Origin: Asterochloris sp. CNOR1
Taxonomy: Eukaryota > Chlorophyta > Trebouxiophyceae > Trebouxiales > Trebouxiaceae
NCBI GenBank assembly: GCA_963969365.1
Contig: OZ017761.1
Coordinates: forward strand, 1,302,001-1,366,000
Direction of reading: 5' to 3'
Length of the DNA stretch: 64,000 nucleotides
Shown: positions 22,801-34,865 of the stretch, in pieces
Numbering within the stretch: the first letter of the stretch is position 1
How the letters are laid out: every line of letters starts with the position of its first letter
The notes under the pieces: model-generated
What the model was told of the DNA's origin: nothing
Seen by the model: only the letters and a program-made list of their open reading frames with translations
Databases searched by the model: none
Translations under genes and position numbers: made by a program

Positions 22801-25800
22801 ACAAAGCGCGTTTGGCAGCATTGTATTGGAGGTGCTGCATGTCAGCTGGGCCAGGCATGAAACCCATCGAAACCTACAGCCTGCCTTACATGGGGCTTGC
22901 ATGGAAGTGCTTGCCCTGGCTGGGAAGGTAAGTTTGGGCATGGCACCAGGCAAGCCTCCAGACAATGCAGTCAGGCGGCCTCACATGGACTCTGCCCTGC
23001 CGCCGCCACCACCGCCGCCATCTAGAGATGGCCTGAAACTGTTCGGTCCAGAGGTGCCAGCGCTGCTTGGATTCACAGTCACAGCCCCTCCCACAGTCAG
23101 CGTGATGGTCTCCCCAGCAACAGGCAAAGGAGGCTCTCCCCCCAGCCACTCTGACAGCGCTGCCTGTGCTGTGCCCCAGCACATGACGACCTGCCCGCCG
23201 TGGGCCAGGTGCTCACACATCTGGGCAGCCCTGCAACAGCACAACAGTGCATTGGTGGTCAGCAGGGGTGACGCAGTATAGCCAGGCTCGCAACTCCACG
23301 CTGAGCTGCTGCAGCGCATGCCGGCAGGATCAAGTGCGCTTGCTACCTGGTGAAGCGCGCATCAACAACACAACTGCACAGCCCCAGAGGAGGCATCGAT
23401 CATACACACAGACCTGTCACTGCAACAGTACAAGCCAACGCCTGTGCTTGGTAAAGCAGCAGGCTGCTGAGACGGAGTCAAGATAGCAGCCTTGCGGCCA
23501 GGCTCAGAGCCTGCAACAGTGAGTGTGGGCCACACTTATCAGCAATATGCATGTCAGCAATGTATGTGTAAGCATGGCAATTGTGTCACCGGCAGCGCAA
23601 CTGCGCACATGATGGACCCCACATAGGGTGCCCACTCAGCCATTGATTCAAATGACAGGCTGCTGCACATGCTTGCCACTTGCAGCTCATCCTCGAGGCC
23701 CGCGTCAGCCAGACCAAACCGCTGCGTCAGGTGGCAGGCTGCTGCAGCACGCAGCACATACTCATCCCATCTGCAGCCTACCTGCGCGCCATGAGCCCTG
23801 TGTAAGAGGCTCGTCCAGACACTGCATCGGGCTGGATGCTGGTGGGCTCCCCAAAGCAGATGCCCATCTTCACTCGGGGCCCGGAGAAGAGCAGCCTTCC
23901 ATCCTCTGGAGCCATCACTGGCCTGCAGGCCTCGTGCTGCAGGATTCGGGACGTCCAGGTGGCCTGCAGCAGCGCCTCCTGAGCCTGCAGGGATGGCAGA
24001 CAACCACTGTCTGCATTTCTTGAGTCCTGCAGGATGCTGAAGGGTGGAGCAAGCAGAACACGTCCTGCAGAATGCTGAAAAGTAGAACCTGCAGGACGTA
24101 TGCTGGGGGCGTAAGTCACCGCACTGAGGTTTCAGCAGCAGCCAGCAGGCCGCTTCCAGGCTTCCTTCTCTGGCAGAGGGCATGACACACCAGCCCACCA
24201 TAGCAAGACGCACTCACAAGAGCATTGCCCTGCAACAGGACCCTTCAAACAACAGCAACCTGTGCTTACCGTCAAGGCCGGTTTAAGCAGAGGATCTGAC
24301 GGTTCGATGACAGTGGCCAAAGTGGCGCAGCTGTTGCAGACTCCTGATCCCTCCAACGCGGCAGCACAGCACGGTCATGTACAGGGGGTTGCAGGCATAC
24401 AGGAGAGGACCCACCAGCATGCTGCACTGCACTGCAGCAGAGGCAGTGCTGAACACGACCATCGTCCTGTCCTGGTGCATCCCGCTGGCGTACGCTCCCG
24501 GCAGGGAGCGGGAGGAAGTTCGCAAGATGTCCATGATCTGGGCGACAGCCATCTCAGCAGCCACTGGGTCAGCCTGCTTCAGCTCCTCATAGCCAGCAAA
24601 GGTGCAGAACACCATGGCAACGTGGGGGAAGCGCTGCCTGCAGGCACCACATGTAGGCATCAGCACAGCACCTTTTGGAGTAGCACTTCTCGGCAGCACG
24701 CTATGCAGCTTGTCAGGGCCAGGGCGCGAAAGCCCATGGCATCACAGGGGAACCAATGCCTGCAGGGAGATGCCAGCCAAGGAGGTTGCAGTCAGGAGTC
24801 AACCGAAGTGAGCCTTGTCATAGCCAGTAAAGCTGTAGGTCACTGGGGCGATGTGCGGGGGAGGGGCTGCCTTCAGGTTAACGTGGGATGCAGCAGAGCT
24901 TGCAAGTAGCATGCTTCGCTGCTGCCTGACATCAGCAAGGGGTGCAGAAGCCCATGACAATGAAGCAGAATGCTGGGTGCACGGGTTGGAGGAGGAGTCA
25001 GCAATGTTCAGTGAGACGGCAGGACTGGCATGCTTGGCTGCTGCCTGAAATCAGCAAGGGTGCTGAACACCATATTGACATGACAAAAAGGAGGTTGAAT
25101 GCTGCTTGGGGTTTGTGCAGAAGCCGCACAGCCAGATCACGACACAGCAGCAGCAGGCAGGTGGCAGGGAGATAGCAGCAAAAGCTGAGCAGGCAGCATT
25201 ATTGGGCAGTACGCTCTGCCGCCGAGGGGACCGAGTTCGTCCTGCTGACGAGGGTAACGCTGCTGAAGGGATAACGTAGTAAGTATGGCGCAGACCTTCT
25301 GAAACGTCAGCCATATAAGTGGCAGAAAGCATTGCCACTGAGTGAGCGCTGTGGCACATGAAAGGGACCTTGAATGGGGGCACATCACAGCTGGCAAATG
25401 CTGGCAAATGCTGGCAAGTGCCCACAGGTAGGTGGCCAGCTACAGCAACATACTTCCAGGAATGCAGGCGGCTGACAGCTGCCCGCACCTCTCTTCGTGC
25501 GGGGACCACAGTGCATCCCAGGCATCCACAGCTCCAGGGGCCTGGAAGAAACCTACAGCAGCACAGGGCCATTGCTGCAATAGAATATATCCCTGTGGTA
25601 AGGGACACAGTGTCACACAGCCCCCTTTGCAAGGAGCACACAGCACAGGCAGGTGCGGGCAAGTGTCAATCACAGCTTTGATCAGGGGCACTGCTGCCGC
25701 AGCCTCACCCAGGGAGGTCTGCTCCACACTTGAGAGGGGTGGGAAGCATGGGGCCCTCTTCTCCAAGCCAGGGACACACACCTGCACTCAGCACAATCAA

Positions 25801-28800
25801 CGATGAAGTCACACAAGTAGGCAGTCTTGCCGTTGATGCTGCATGCGGGCACCCAGCAGCCCCTCGGGCAGCCTGTCTGACAAGACATGAGGCTGCATGC
25901 ATCCAACTTAGCTTCCAGCTGGAGGCAGGGCGGGCCCTGGGCCGGCGCTGTCAGGGATGGCAAGCAGCCGCGTAGGCAAGTGCCCTGCCGTCTAAAAAAG
26001 CATGAAAACGCCTAGCAAGTGCATATTCACAGAGAGCAGCAGGGTCTTGATAGTGCAACATAGAGGTTGACAGCGCACCAAAACTGACCAAGCTCTGGAA
26101 GCGCACCTGATACAGCTTCTGGGGGTTGTCAATCCCAGCAAGCATGTGCACACCCATTGCAAGCAGCAGGCGCTTTGCAGACGCCTGCCCAGCACCTGCA
26201 GCAGCAAGCTGGCGTTGGTGCACATTTGCTTGCCAGACACAAGAATCATCACCCAAGACCTCCAGCAGGGACCTGAAGATTTCACTAGCGATCAGCCAAG
26301 GCCCTGGAGGCAGCGGGCTGGGTGCCTGCTGTGCTGTCAGCAGTCAGCAGAGGGGGGAAATGGCCAGGTATTCCCTGGCAGACAGCGCCCCTGGCTTGCT
26401 GAATGCAGCTGCTGACCTGTCCCCAAGCCACTGAAGAGATCATCAACTGTAGCATGCCTCCCCAACCTGTCCTGTATCATTGCCATCAGGAGGCACCAGT
26501 ACAATGGCACCTATCAGCAAGCATGCGTCTCCTTTTGCATCAAGATCTGAACAATACCCCGTCAGAAGACATTGGCTTGGTCTTTAAATTGAAACACAGC
26601 ACCTGCAAGCCATGTGAGGACACCTGCGGGCTGGCAGGGAGGGGTTGCTCAACTTCTCAAGCTGCTCTGTCACCACAGCACCAGCCTGATGGAAGTTGAA
26701 GTCACCACGATCTCAAGTGACCAGTCTGAGTGCAACCTGGGCAATCCTGATAGCATGAGTTGCTCAATCTGCCAACCCGCTCTGTCTGCACAGGACTCCA
26801 GCCTGCTGGCGTCTCTGAATCATGTGAGCCAAGCTGACCTGTTTGGGTGCCATCCGATGACACCAGCATGATAGCGTCCCTTAAGGGCATATATGCGCCA
26901 GCAGCGCGCGACTCTCCCCCGATGGGACTCAGTCTCATGGGCCCTGCAGCGCTACTCTCTGTCCGGTTCAGCCGCGCACGGCTGCTCGGGATGCGGGCGG
27001 CCATCTCATCAAGAGAGTTACGCTTGGCAGGACTCTGTGGATCCCTGCATGTCAAGAGAGCCAATGCTGTCTGCTGTCCAGTGACACGGCAGATGCTGCC
27101 CAAGCCAGTGGCAGCCTGGCAGGAATGCAGCCAAAGCAGCTAGGATCTTCACTATGGCTCTCGAAAGACAGCTGGCGCTACCAGTTGGATCGACAGCAGT
27201 GGGATCAAGCCCTCAGCAGCATCAGATTGGGTGGCACAGGTAGCATCTCCTGGCCAGCAGTCTCACAATGTAGCTCCTGGCACAGGTGCAGGGCAGTGCA
27301 GGATTGCTGCAGCAGGTCAGCAGTGTGGCCCCTCGCTGATTCAGCTGGCCGCTTACAACCAGATCAGATGAGTGGTGGCTACTGCCATGGCTAGCAGCTG
27401 TTGATGACATCGCCAGGATGCAGAGCACTGTGAAACCGCAGGAGGCAGGTGGCCAGTGCAGCGTCAACAATTTCTAGGATCTTTTGCAGTGCGTTGTCTT
27501 GGAAAATTTGGAGCGCAAGGCAGCCCTGCCGGAGGCAGGTGGCTAGCGTAGCTGCTCACCTCAGCAGTTCTTACAGCTCCTGTTGCAGTGGGCTGCGTGG
27601 GGACAGACACAGGGCAAGGCAGCCTTTTTGGAGGTAGGTGGCCAGTGCAGCTGCTGACCCCAGCAATCCCCCAGAATCTTTTGCAGTGCGCTGCCTGGGA
27701 AGAGACCCAGGACAAGGCGGCACCGCTTGAGGCAGGTGGCTGCGGCTCCTCACCTCAAGAGCTGGCCCAACAGCATCTGGTCTGGCTGAGGTGGCACTGC
27801 CTTAGCCAACACCCCCTCCAAAACATCCCTGAGGGCTGTGAAGGTGCCAGAGCAGCAGATTATTTGCCCGCCGCTGGGCGTCTCGGAGATTGCCTTGGCC
27901 TGCAGCACAGGGAGGCACCCTGGGTGGCTCCACTATAAAGGGCAGACAAAACTTCAGCTGCACCTCTGAACAGGCAGCGGTGAACGATGTTGCCAACGCC
28001 CAGCCACATGCTGTCCACTGCTCAGGCTGCATGCCCCATGCTGTACGGACACTGACCAGGTGATTGCAGGGCTGCACGTCAGCCTGGTGAGGCTCAGTCA
28101 GCCTGTCATGTCAGGTTGTGCCCCTTGCCATGCAACCCCAACGACACAACTCGCCAGTGCCATGGGACAACTAGCCCACACAACCTGCAATCCCACAGGG
28201 GCTGCACCAGCCACGGCCAAACATTGAGCAACAGGAGCAGCCCTGATACCCTGACCTCCCCCTGACTCACCAGCTGTATGGCTCACCTCGAGAAGTGCAC
28301 CCTCCCCGTGACGTCATGCACAGGGTCCAGGCAGAGGCATGTGCAGGCGCTCAACACCCCTGCTGACCACGCCCATGCCAATCCCTCATCCTCTCAAGAG
28401 GGGCATCAGGTGTGCTTGACTTCTTGCGCTTTCACCAACTGCATCCAAGACTGGCCAACAAAGAGTAGACGCAGCCCTGTCGCACATCCCATAAACTCAC
28501 CAGCTCCATGACACGCCCTGAGAATTCGACCCTCTTGGTGACCTCATGCACATGCAGGCGCTCGACGACGCCGCTGGCCACGCCCATGCGCACGCGCAGC
28601 CCACGGAACAGGATGTCTGAGGGCTGCAGATACTGCGCGTGGGTCTGGGAGGTGACTGTGATCTTGCCAGTGTTGATGCAGGCCTTGGGGTGGGCCAACA
28701 GGGCTGCTGGCCATGGGGCAGTCAGCAGTGCCTGCTGCACAGCCCTGCAGCAGCACAGGGGCAGAGGTGTGATGCCAGCAGATAGTGTTCAAGTCTCTGG

Positions 28801-31800
28801 ATGGACCTGCAGGGCTGCTGGCCTGGGCAACATCTGCAAGGGTGGCTGCACAGCCCCGCAGCAGGGCACAGACAAGTGAGTTTGGGCAGCAAGGGAGTGC
28901 TGGGGCCTGCCGCAAGCAGCCGAGGCATGGTCAGCAGGCTCTCGTCCCTGGCTGCACGGCTGCACGGCTGTGCAGCATGATCAAGCTGCAAGCCTGTGGA
29001 CCACACATCTTGGGCTGTCCGCTCCTGCCTGACACACGCCCCAGCTGGGGAACACACTAACTGCACTCTAGCAGCGCAGCACAGGTCGGCAGCTGTGGGC
29101 AGCCACATGAACCAGACAAGGAAAAACACGGACCCTGTCGTCATGCTGCACAGCACCAGGCAGGGCACGGGCACCTGTACACACTTAGGACTCAAACATG
29201 CACCAGTGTAGAGAGCACAGGGCCGCAAGCTTGCAGCACCAGACAGGAGCTGGGGCTCTGTTGAGCACTGGGCAGATGGCACCCAGAGATTGCATGCCTG
29301 CTGCACAGTTGCCAGCACAAGACATGAAGCTGTGGGCATGCCAGGGCCCATGTGCAACCGGGCAGGGGGCACGCCACCTGCACCCCTGCCGCTTGGTTTA
29401 TGGCAGGGCGGGGGCAGCTGTGGCTCCCGGGGCTCACATGCACCAGGCCATGGCATCGGCAGCATCGTGGAAGGCCATGACGAAGGCGTCCCCCTCAGTG
29501 GTGACCTCGTAGCCACCATATCGGGCCAGGTTGGCACGGATGACCTGATCATGCAGGGCTATGGCCTCTGAGGTGACCTGCAGGGTGGGACAGCATTGAC
29601 AGGTATGCAGGCATGGGCATGCACCAGGCACCACCGAGCTGGTCACGCAGCGCCACGCCCTTTTGTGGGCATCCTGCAGCATTGGAGACTGGCCGATTGT
29701 GTTGCTGCCGGAAGGTGTGCAACCTGGACTCTTTGCCACTGCACACCCATCTCATGCTGCAGGATTGTGCACTCTGGGATGGTCCCTGTCCAGCAAGGCT
29801 GCGCTGCAGAAGGGCAGCTGTGTGCTCCTGCCTTGGTGCTGTTGTGGCTTGCCATGGACTTTGTGAGCTGCTGGCAGGAACAGATTGCGCTGCACATTTC
29901 GGCCTCAGGAGACCTGCGCACCCCAATGCGATGGCACCTTCAGCGCCCAGGTGCCTGACAGTGGCTGCGGCTACACCCAGCCCACCTGATGGTTCCACTC
30001 CCACAGCTCCGTGCTACCCTCCACATCCGTCAGCACCAGCGTCAGCGGCTTGCCCAGCTCCGGAGGCCCCCTGCGCTGCGCCCAGGAGCGCACTAGGAGG
30101 GGCAGCGAGTTGCGCATCCACACTGCTGCGATGCAGGCAAACACCACCAGCACGCCTGACACTGTGATGGCGATGGCTACTGGGGACTGCTGGGAGTCGG
30201 GCACACATCTGCAGAATAACATAGCACCCAGGGTGTCATGCATTCTGCCAGCTCTCACGCTGTGCACGGTTTAGTATGGGCACATGCACATGCTGCACTG
30301 GTGCTGCCTCAGGAACAGATCAGCTAGCCCAAGTTGTAGTGCAGGCAGTCAGTGCAGCCGTGTGCAGGCACGCCTCAGGCAGCCGATGCTGTGAGCTGCA
30401 GGCAGGGGAGTCAGGATCATCAAGGAAAGGGCTCTACCCTGTCCAGACTGTCACTCAAGCAGCTGCAGTGCAGGCAACCCTCTAAAGCACGCACATTGCA
30501 AGCAGACCAAAACATTGAGTGTGAGTCAGGTGCACAAGGTGGGTTAGGCAGCAGATGAGACGAGAGTCAGCCTGAGCACAGCACCTGGACGGCTGCTCAG
30601 GCAGCATGAAGGATCATCCATCACGGCAGGCACCTCACGTGATCACAGTAGTATTGCTGTTGATGCTGTTGTCCCGCTGGTAGCCGGAGGCACACCAGCA
30701 GGTCTCGTAATGATAGTAACTGCAAGGCAAAGGCGGACCAGGGTTCTAGCGCAAGCTTTCCTGCTTTCCAGGCAGGGTAAGACGGGGTGTAGGGCATGCA
30801 GGTGCTTCCTGGACAGGGCGCCTGTTAGCTGCAGGTGAGCAGTGTATTCCCGGTCAGATGCAAGTCTGGGCACAGGGATGCATAGCCGCCAGCCAGAGGC
30901 AGTGCGCCAGCTGACTGCCGGCCGCAGGCAGTGCAAGGGGCTGGCAGATGCGCAGCTGCCGCATTCATTGATACAGTGGCTGTCCATGGCAGGCAGCAGG
31001 TGGGAGCACATGATTGCTGAAGTCCAGCTTGCATACCTGGGGCTGACATCCAGGAACTCCAGTGAGAGCAAGCGCTCCACGGCTACAACAGTGGGGCAGA
31101 CAAGGTGCAAGCTGTCGATGGCCGTCGTGGGGCCTGACCTGCAGAGGCAGCATGTAGCTCAAGTGCCATGTAGCATTGGAGCCTGTACTGCTGACTCGAA
31201 ACCAGTGAGGTTGAAGGCCTCTGGTCAACCAAGTCAACTGCCATGGGGCAGCTGCAATCCACGACTGAATCCATTGCGCCTGCAGCCCGCAGGCAGGATG
31301 CGGGGCTGGACACTGCAGGATGGGGCATGTCACAGCAAGGTGGCTGCCAGTGCTCCAACCTGTGCAACACAAGTGCATCACGAATTAAAGGGTGCCAGCA
31401 TTCGAAAGCAGCCCAGCTGGTTGTGCCTGCAGGCCTTCAAGCATGCAGCACAGACATGCAACAAGACTTGCAGCACAGACATGCCGCCAGCTCACGCAAA
31501 GACGCCGAACTCATCAGGGAGATACTCATGCGAGTCTGGGTCTTTATGGGTTGCAACTAGTCCACTGTTACTCAGTGCCAGCTGGTAGAGGCCAATCATG
31601 GAATGGAAGTGAGGGGCCATGCCTCTGCAGGAGAGCAGAGGCTTCCTAAAGGTATGTGTGCAGGGTGAAGCCAAGAGAGCAGACAGTGCAGGATAAGGCA
31701 CCAGCCACCAGACTCAAGTAATACCCTGGGGGGGTTGACAGGACAGGCCTTAGTGAACAAATACCACCGCAATGATGCTGGAGGTCAGCCCTTGGCAGGG

Positions 31801-34800
31801 GGTAGGCAGGCAGCATGCAACAAAGACATCATATGCAGCAAGGGTTTACTGACATGAGTTGATTGTTCTCTATCAAGAGCTGCACGAGATTTGTGAAACT
31901 ATCCCACATCGCGGGAATGGTCCCTGCAGCAGCCGTGGAAACTGTTCCTGCTTGCTGGCACAGGGCAGTGAGCACCTTGAAGCTGATCTGCACGCAAGTG
32001 CAGCTGCAGCTTGGCAGGCATGTGCCATCAGTACCCAAAATGTGTGTTGGCAACAGCCAAGTGTCAGAGCCACCAGCTTGCAGCTGGCTTGCACGGCGTA
32101 CATTTGGCAGCCAGGTAGGGCAAATACACAGCAGCCAATGCAAGGGCCAACAGGGACTGCCTGAGCTGGCAGCTAGCAACCTGGAGCTAGACTGCACTGC
32201 ATGGGCACCCTGCAGCTTGGCAGAAGAAGAATGCAACAGCAAGACTATTTTGCAACTGTTGGCTCCTGCCGCCACCACCCTATAGCTGGCCTGCAATGCA
32301 ATGCAGCCGCATATGCAAATAGCAGCCACCTGTGAACTGGTTGTCGCCCATAGATAGCCTGGAGAGATGTGTGGAAGCATGGAGAGAGTTTAGCGGGCCA
32401 GACAAACTGCAGTGGGCAGCCATCATGAGCTCACATTGCCAGCGGCAGTGACACAAGACTGTCTGGGAGCATGCAGGCAGCAGACCACAGGCACACAGGA
32501 TGCCCATGTTCCAAACTGCTGCATGCTGCATCGACCCCTTCAGAAGCAGCAGCACTAGCAAGAGGAGCATCAGGCAGCAGCTTGTGCACAAGGCTGAAGT
32601 CAGCTCCCCTACCTGTTGTGTGCAAGCGACAGCTCTCTCAGAACATACAGGAAGGCAAAGCTCAAGGGAAGCTGCCCAGAGAATTGGCACCCTGCCATGT
32701 CAATTACCTGCACACAGCCACAGCTGAGGTTGCCATGCAGGTGCACCGTCATCAAGAGCTCAACAGTGTGCCCCGCGATGTGGCCAGCTCAGATGCTGCA
32801 GGACTTGGCGGCCGCCGGGATGTGGCTACCCACCATGCAGCAACAATACAGGCTTGATGGCAGCTTGGAGGTTTCAGGATGTGGTCAGCACTCACCCGCA
32901 GCGGAAGATTTGCCATGGAGGCAGGGAGGGTGCCACTCAGGTTGTTGCTCTTAACGTTCAGCCAGCTGCAGCACAAGCAGGTGTTCAGCATACAAGTGCC
33001 CCTCTACCTCACTGGGCGGCCTGCAGCACAAAAATTGCAGACAGCAGGCGGGGGCAGCGCAGGGGACATGCAAGCAGCCGAGACCAAAAAGATGCATTAC
33101 CCAGGAGGAGCATGGAAAGGGCAGTGTAGGATGCATTGAGGGTGACAGAGAGGTGTCGGGTCAGACAGCTTTGTGAACTGCCCATGAGCTGAAATTGAGG
33201 GTATGCAAGCATCAAGGCAGGTGCAGATCTGCCTCAGGTGGGAAACAGGCATGACAAAGGTCTGCAGTCTGGCAGGTGCACACTTGCCTCAACTGGGACG
33301 CAGGCGCGATGAACTGCTTGAATGCGCCTGTCGCATCTGTAGTGTCCACGCCGGCGACCAGGGATCCTGTGAAGGCATTGGCGGCAATCCCAAGGTACTG
33401 GAGCGAAGACAGATTGCCCCAATTGGAGGGCAGCGTGCCTGCACCAGCAACATGAAAGTCTGGGGGTTCAGGGAGTCCATACGGCCTCCTGCCGCCTGTT
33501 TGCTTGACTTGGTGGGCTCCAGCTGAGGCAGCCCCACTTGAGCAGGCCGCAACCCCTGGAACGCTGTCAAGCTGCCCTGCCGCGAGGGCAGCAAGCCTGC
33601 GCTGGGACAAGCATGGCAGTACCTGCGATGAGATGCGGCCCTGTGGCTGGCCCTGTGCGGCTGATTGCTGAGCAGTGTACTGCCTGGCTCACCTGTCAGC
33701 CTGTTGACGCTGACCTCCAGAACAGTCAGTTCTGATGCGCCTGAAAGCGTCGCTGGAAGCGATCCGTTGAACAGATTGCCATCCAGGGCCAAAACATCAA
33801 GCTCGGGGAGTGCGAACACCTGCCCAGGTATGGTCCCATACATTCTGCAGTGCATTCAGAGAAGCAGTGACCGCCTCCCCTGGGCATCAGCCCATCCTGC
33901 AAGCAGTGGCAGCCCCAGAGGGAGATCACATCTTGCAGTGGATGCAATGCAGTGACATCCCAGAGATGTTAGGCAGCCCATAGTGCGTATGCAAAGCAAT
34001 GAGGAACCAAGAGTGACAGCTCAGGGATGGCCCTGGTTTGCGAGCAAAGCAACACAGCAATGACCCCAGGGCTGCTGCTGCACATCCTGCAACATCAAAA
34101 ATGCCATGCTGCTTTGCCAAGTGCATGCGGGGGTGAGGGCTGGCAGGTCCACTGTCTGTCTGGCTGCAACCTCTCACAAGCACGAACACACAGAGGGCAG
34201 CATAAGCAGCTCACCGGTTTGCAGAGAGCAGGAGGGCCTCCAGCCCCACCACATCAGAAATGGCTGCCGGCAGAGTTCCAGTCAGGTGGTTGCCTGCAGC
34301 AGCAGGCGCAAACCCTGAGGGGGACGAGAGCATTCCCTTCTGTCCTGATGCCAAATGTGTGGCAGGCTGAGAGGCATCCACAGTGTGCGCTGTGACAGGA
34401 GTGGCTGCAAACAGCGCTTCACAGCCGGCCGTGCAGTGTGGAGGTGGCCTTGCCTGGCAGGTCGAGCACCACAAGGGATGTCAAGTTTGTGAGGACGTCT
34501 GCCGTGAGCTTGCCGTGCAGGCCGTTGCCTGGCAGACTGAGCTGCACCACAGCCCCTGGGCTGCTGCAGGGCAGGGTGCCATTGCCCAGGCCCTGCAGCG
34601 TGCTGTTGCCACCGCAGCACAAGACTCCAGACCAGCTGCAATGCGCGTCCAGGGCCAAGTTGCTGGCGTTGGCGTCTTGCAGCCAGCCCTGCTGGTCCTT
34701 CCAGTTTGCGCCATTGGTCTGAGCATACAGCTGCTGTAGCGCGGTCTGCTGGTTCTGCTGGCAGGCTGTGTCGCAGGTAAAGGCTGCTGTGGCAATGCTG

Positions 34801-34865
34801 GCACTGCAAGTCTGGCTCAGCAGGGGCAACAGAGCAGCTGCTAGGAGCTTGTGGGCAGCTTTCAT
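19836..34865 (-). CDS. LRR receptor with one membrane span and two class III cyclase domains
   Basis: Exons (5' to 3'): 34865-34454, 34293-34215, 33844-33693, 33438-33288, 32965-32896, 32707-32613, 32406-32330, 31923-31854, 31624-31496, 31111-31037, 30719-30639, 30208-29989, 29577-29438, 28744-28501, 27899-27754, 27044-26839, 26195-26107, unresolved linker, 24637-24415, 23984-23782, 23230-22985, 22020-21375, 20937-20883, 20722-20499, 20315-20268, 20069-19836. Phases agree, giving about 1,440 residues plus linker. Parts: signal peptide (MKAAHKLLAAALL); LRR N-cap (TNGANWKDQQGW, WSGVLCC); about nine LRRs (LPGNHLTGTLP, NNLSGTLP); span in exon 30208; CHD1 (LTDVEGSTELWEW, TTEGDAFVMAF, LFRGLRVRMGVASG, SGGQ); CHD2 (VAMVFCTFAGYEELK, LLFSGPRVKMGICFG, AAQMCEHLAHGGQ); Ser/Pro-rich tail with basic cluster. 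Expected role: a surface receptor making or sensing cAMP/cGMP. Several catalytic positions look altered. First and fourth introns look GC-AG. Confidence 0.85.
21975..22600 (-). repeat. Degenerate tandem repeats over the acceptor of the cyclase tail exon
   Basis: On the minus strand the acceptor of exon 22020-21375 (CTGCAG followed by TCGCC) is the last of about six related units upstream. Related CCTGCAGG-like cores lie near 22018, 22117, 22200, 22300, 22432 and 22560, spaced 80-130 bp. Units share GGTGGCTGC-like and CAACAGGTGCTGCAG-like pieces (plus strand). Only the unit at 22021 fits the phase from the preceding exon. Confidence 0.5.
24560..25110 (-). repeat. Upstream copies of the CHD2 first-exon edge
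   Basis: The start of exon 24637-24415 (plus strand: CATAGCCAGCAAAGGTGCAG through the acceptor) is echoed at about 24818-24872, 24920-24985 and 25040-25110. The first echo keeps CATAGCCAGTAAAG and the flanking GGGGCTGCC. The others keep GCTGCCTGA, ATCAGCAAGG and the AACACCAT-like piece. All lie in the intron upstream of the exon. Confidence 0.55.
27435..27760 (-). repeat. Tandem repeat, unit about 90-100 bp, in a cyclase intron
   Basis: On the plus strand, units begin with GAGGCAGGTGGC-like sequence at about 27440, 27530, 27631 and 27730. They share CTTTTGCAGTGCGCTG- and GGCAAGGCAGCC-like segments. The last unit overlaps the donor end of exon 27899-27754, so the array looks like copies of that exon's 3' edge running into the downstream intron. 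Confidence 0.6.
28735..28880 (-). repeat. 111-bp duplication covering the acceptor of cyclase exon 28744
   Basis: The acceptor plus exon start (GCTGCAGGGCTGTGCAGCAG on the minus strand, near 28750-28735) recurs 111 bp upstream near 28861-28846. There it reads GCTGCGGGGCTGTGCAGC: the acceptor AG has become GG. Downstream matches include GGCCAGCAGCCCTG. The upstream copy therefore looks inactivated. Confidence 0.65.

Noticed and set aside
25730-25970. Cys-rich open piece on the minus strand between the two cyclase domains
   Set aside because: It could be the missing linker exon (its end phase fits exon 24637) but its start phase fits only if the previous exon uses a different donor. Not included in the model.
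30842-31588. Open frame of 248 codons on the plus strand
   Set aside because: It covers two LRR exons of the minus gene in antisense and reads like intron and shadow sequence.
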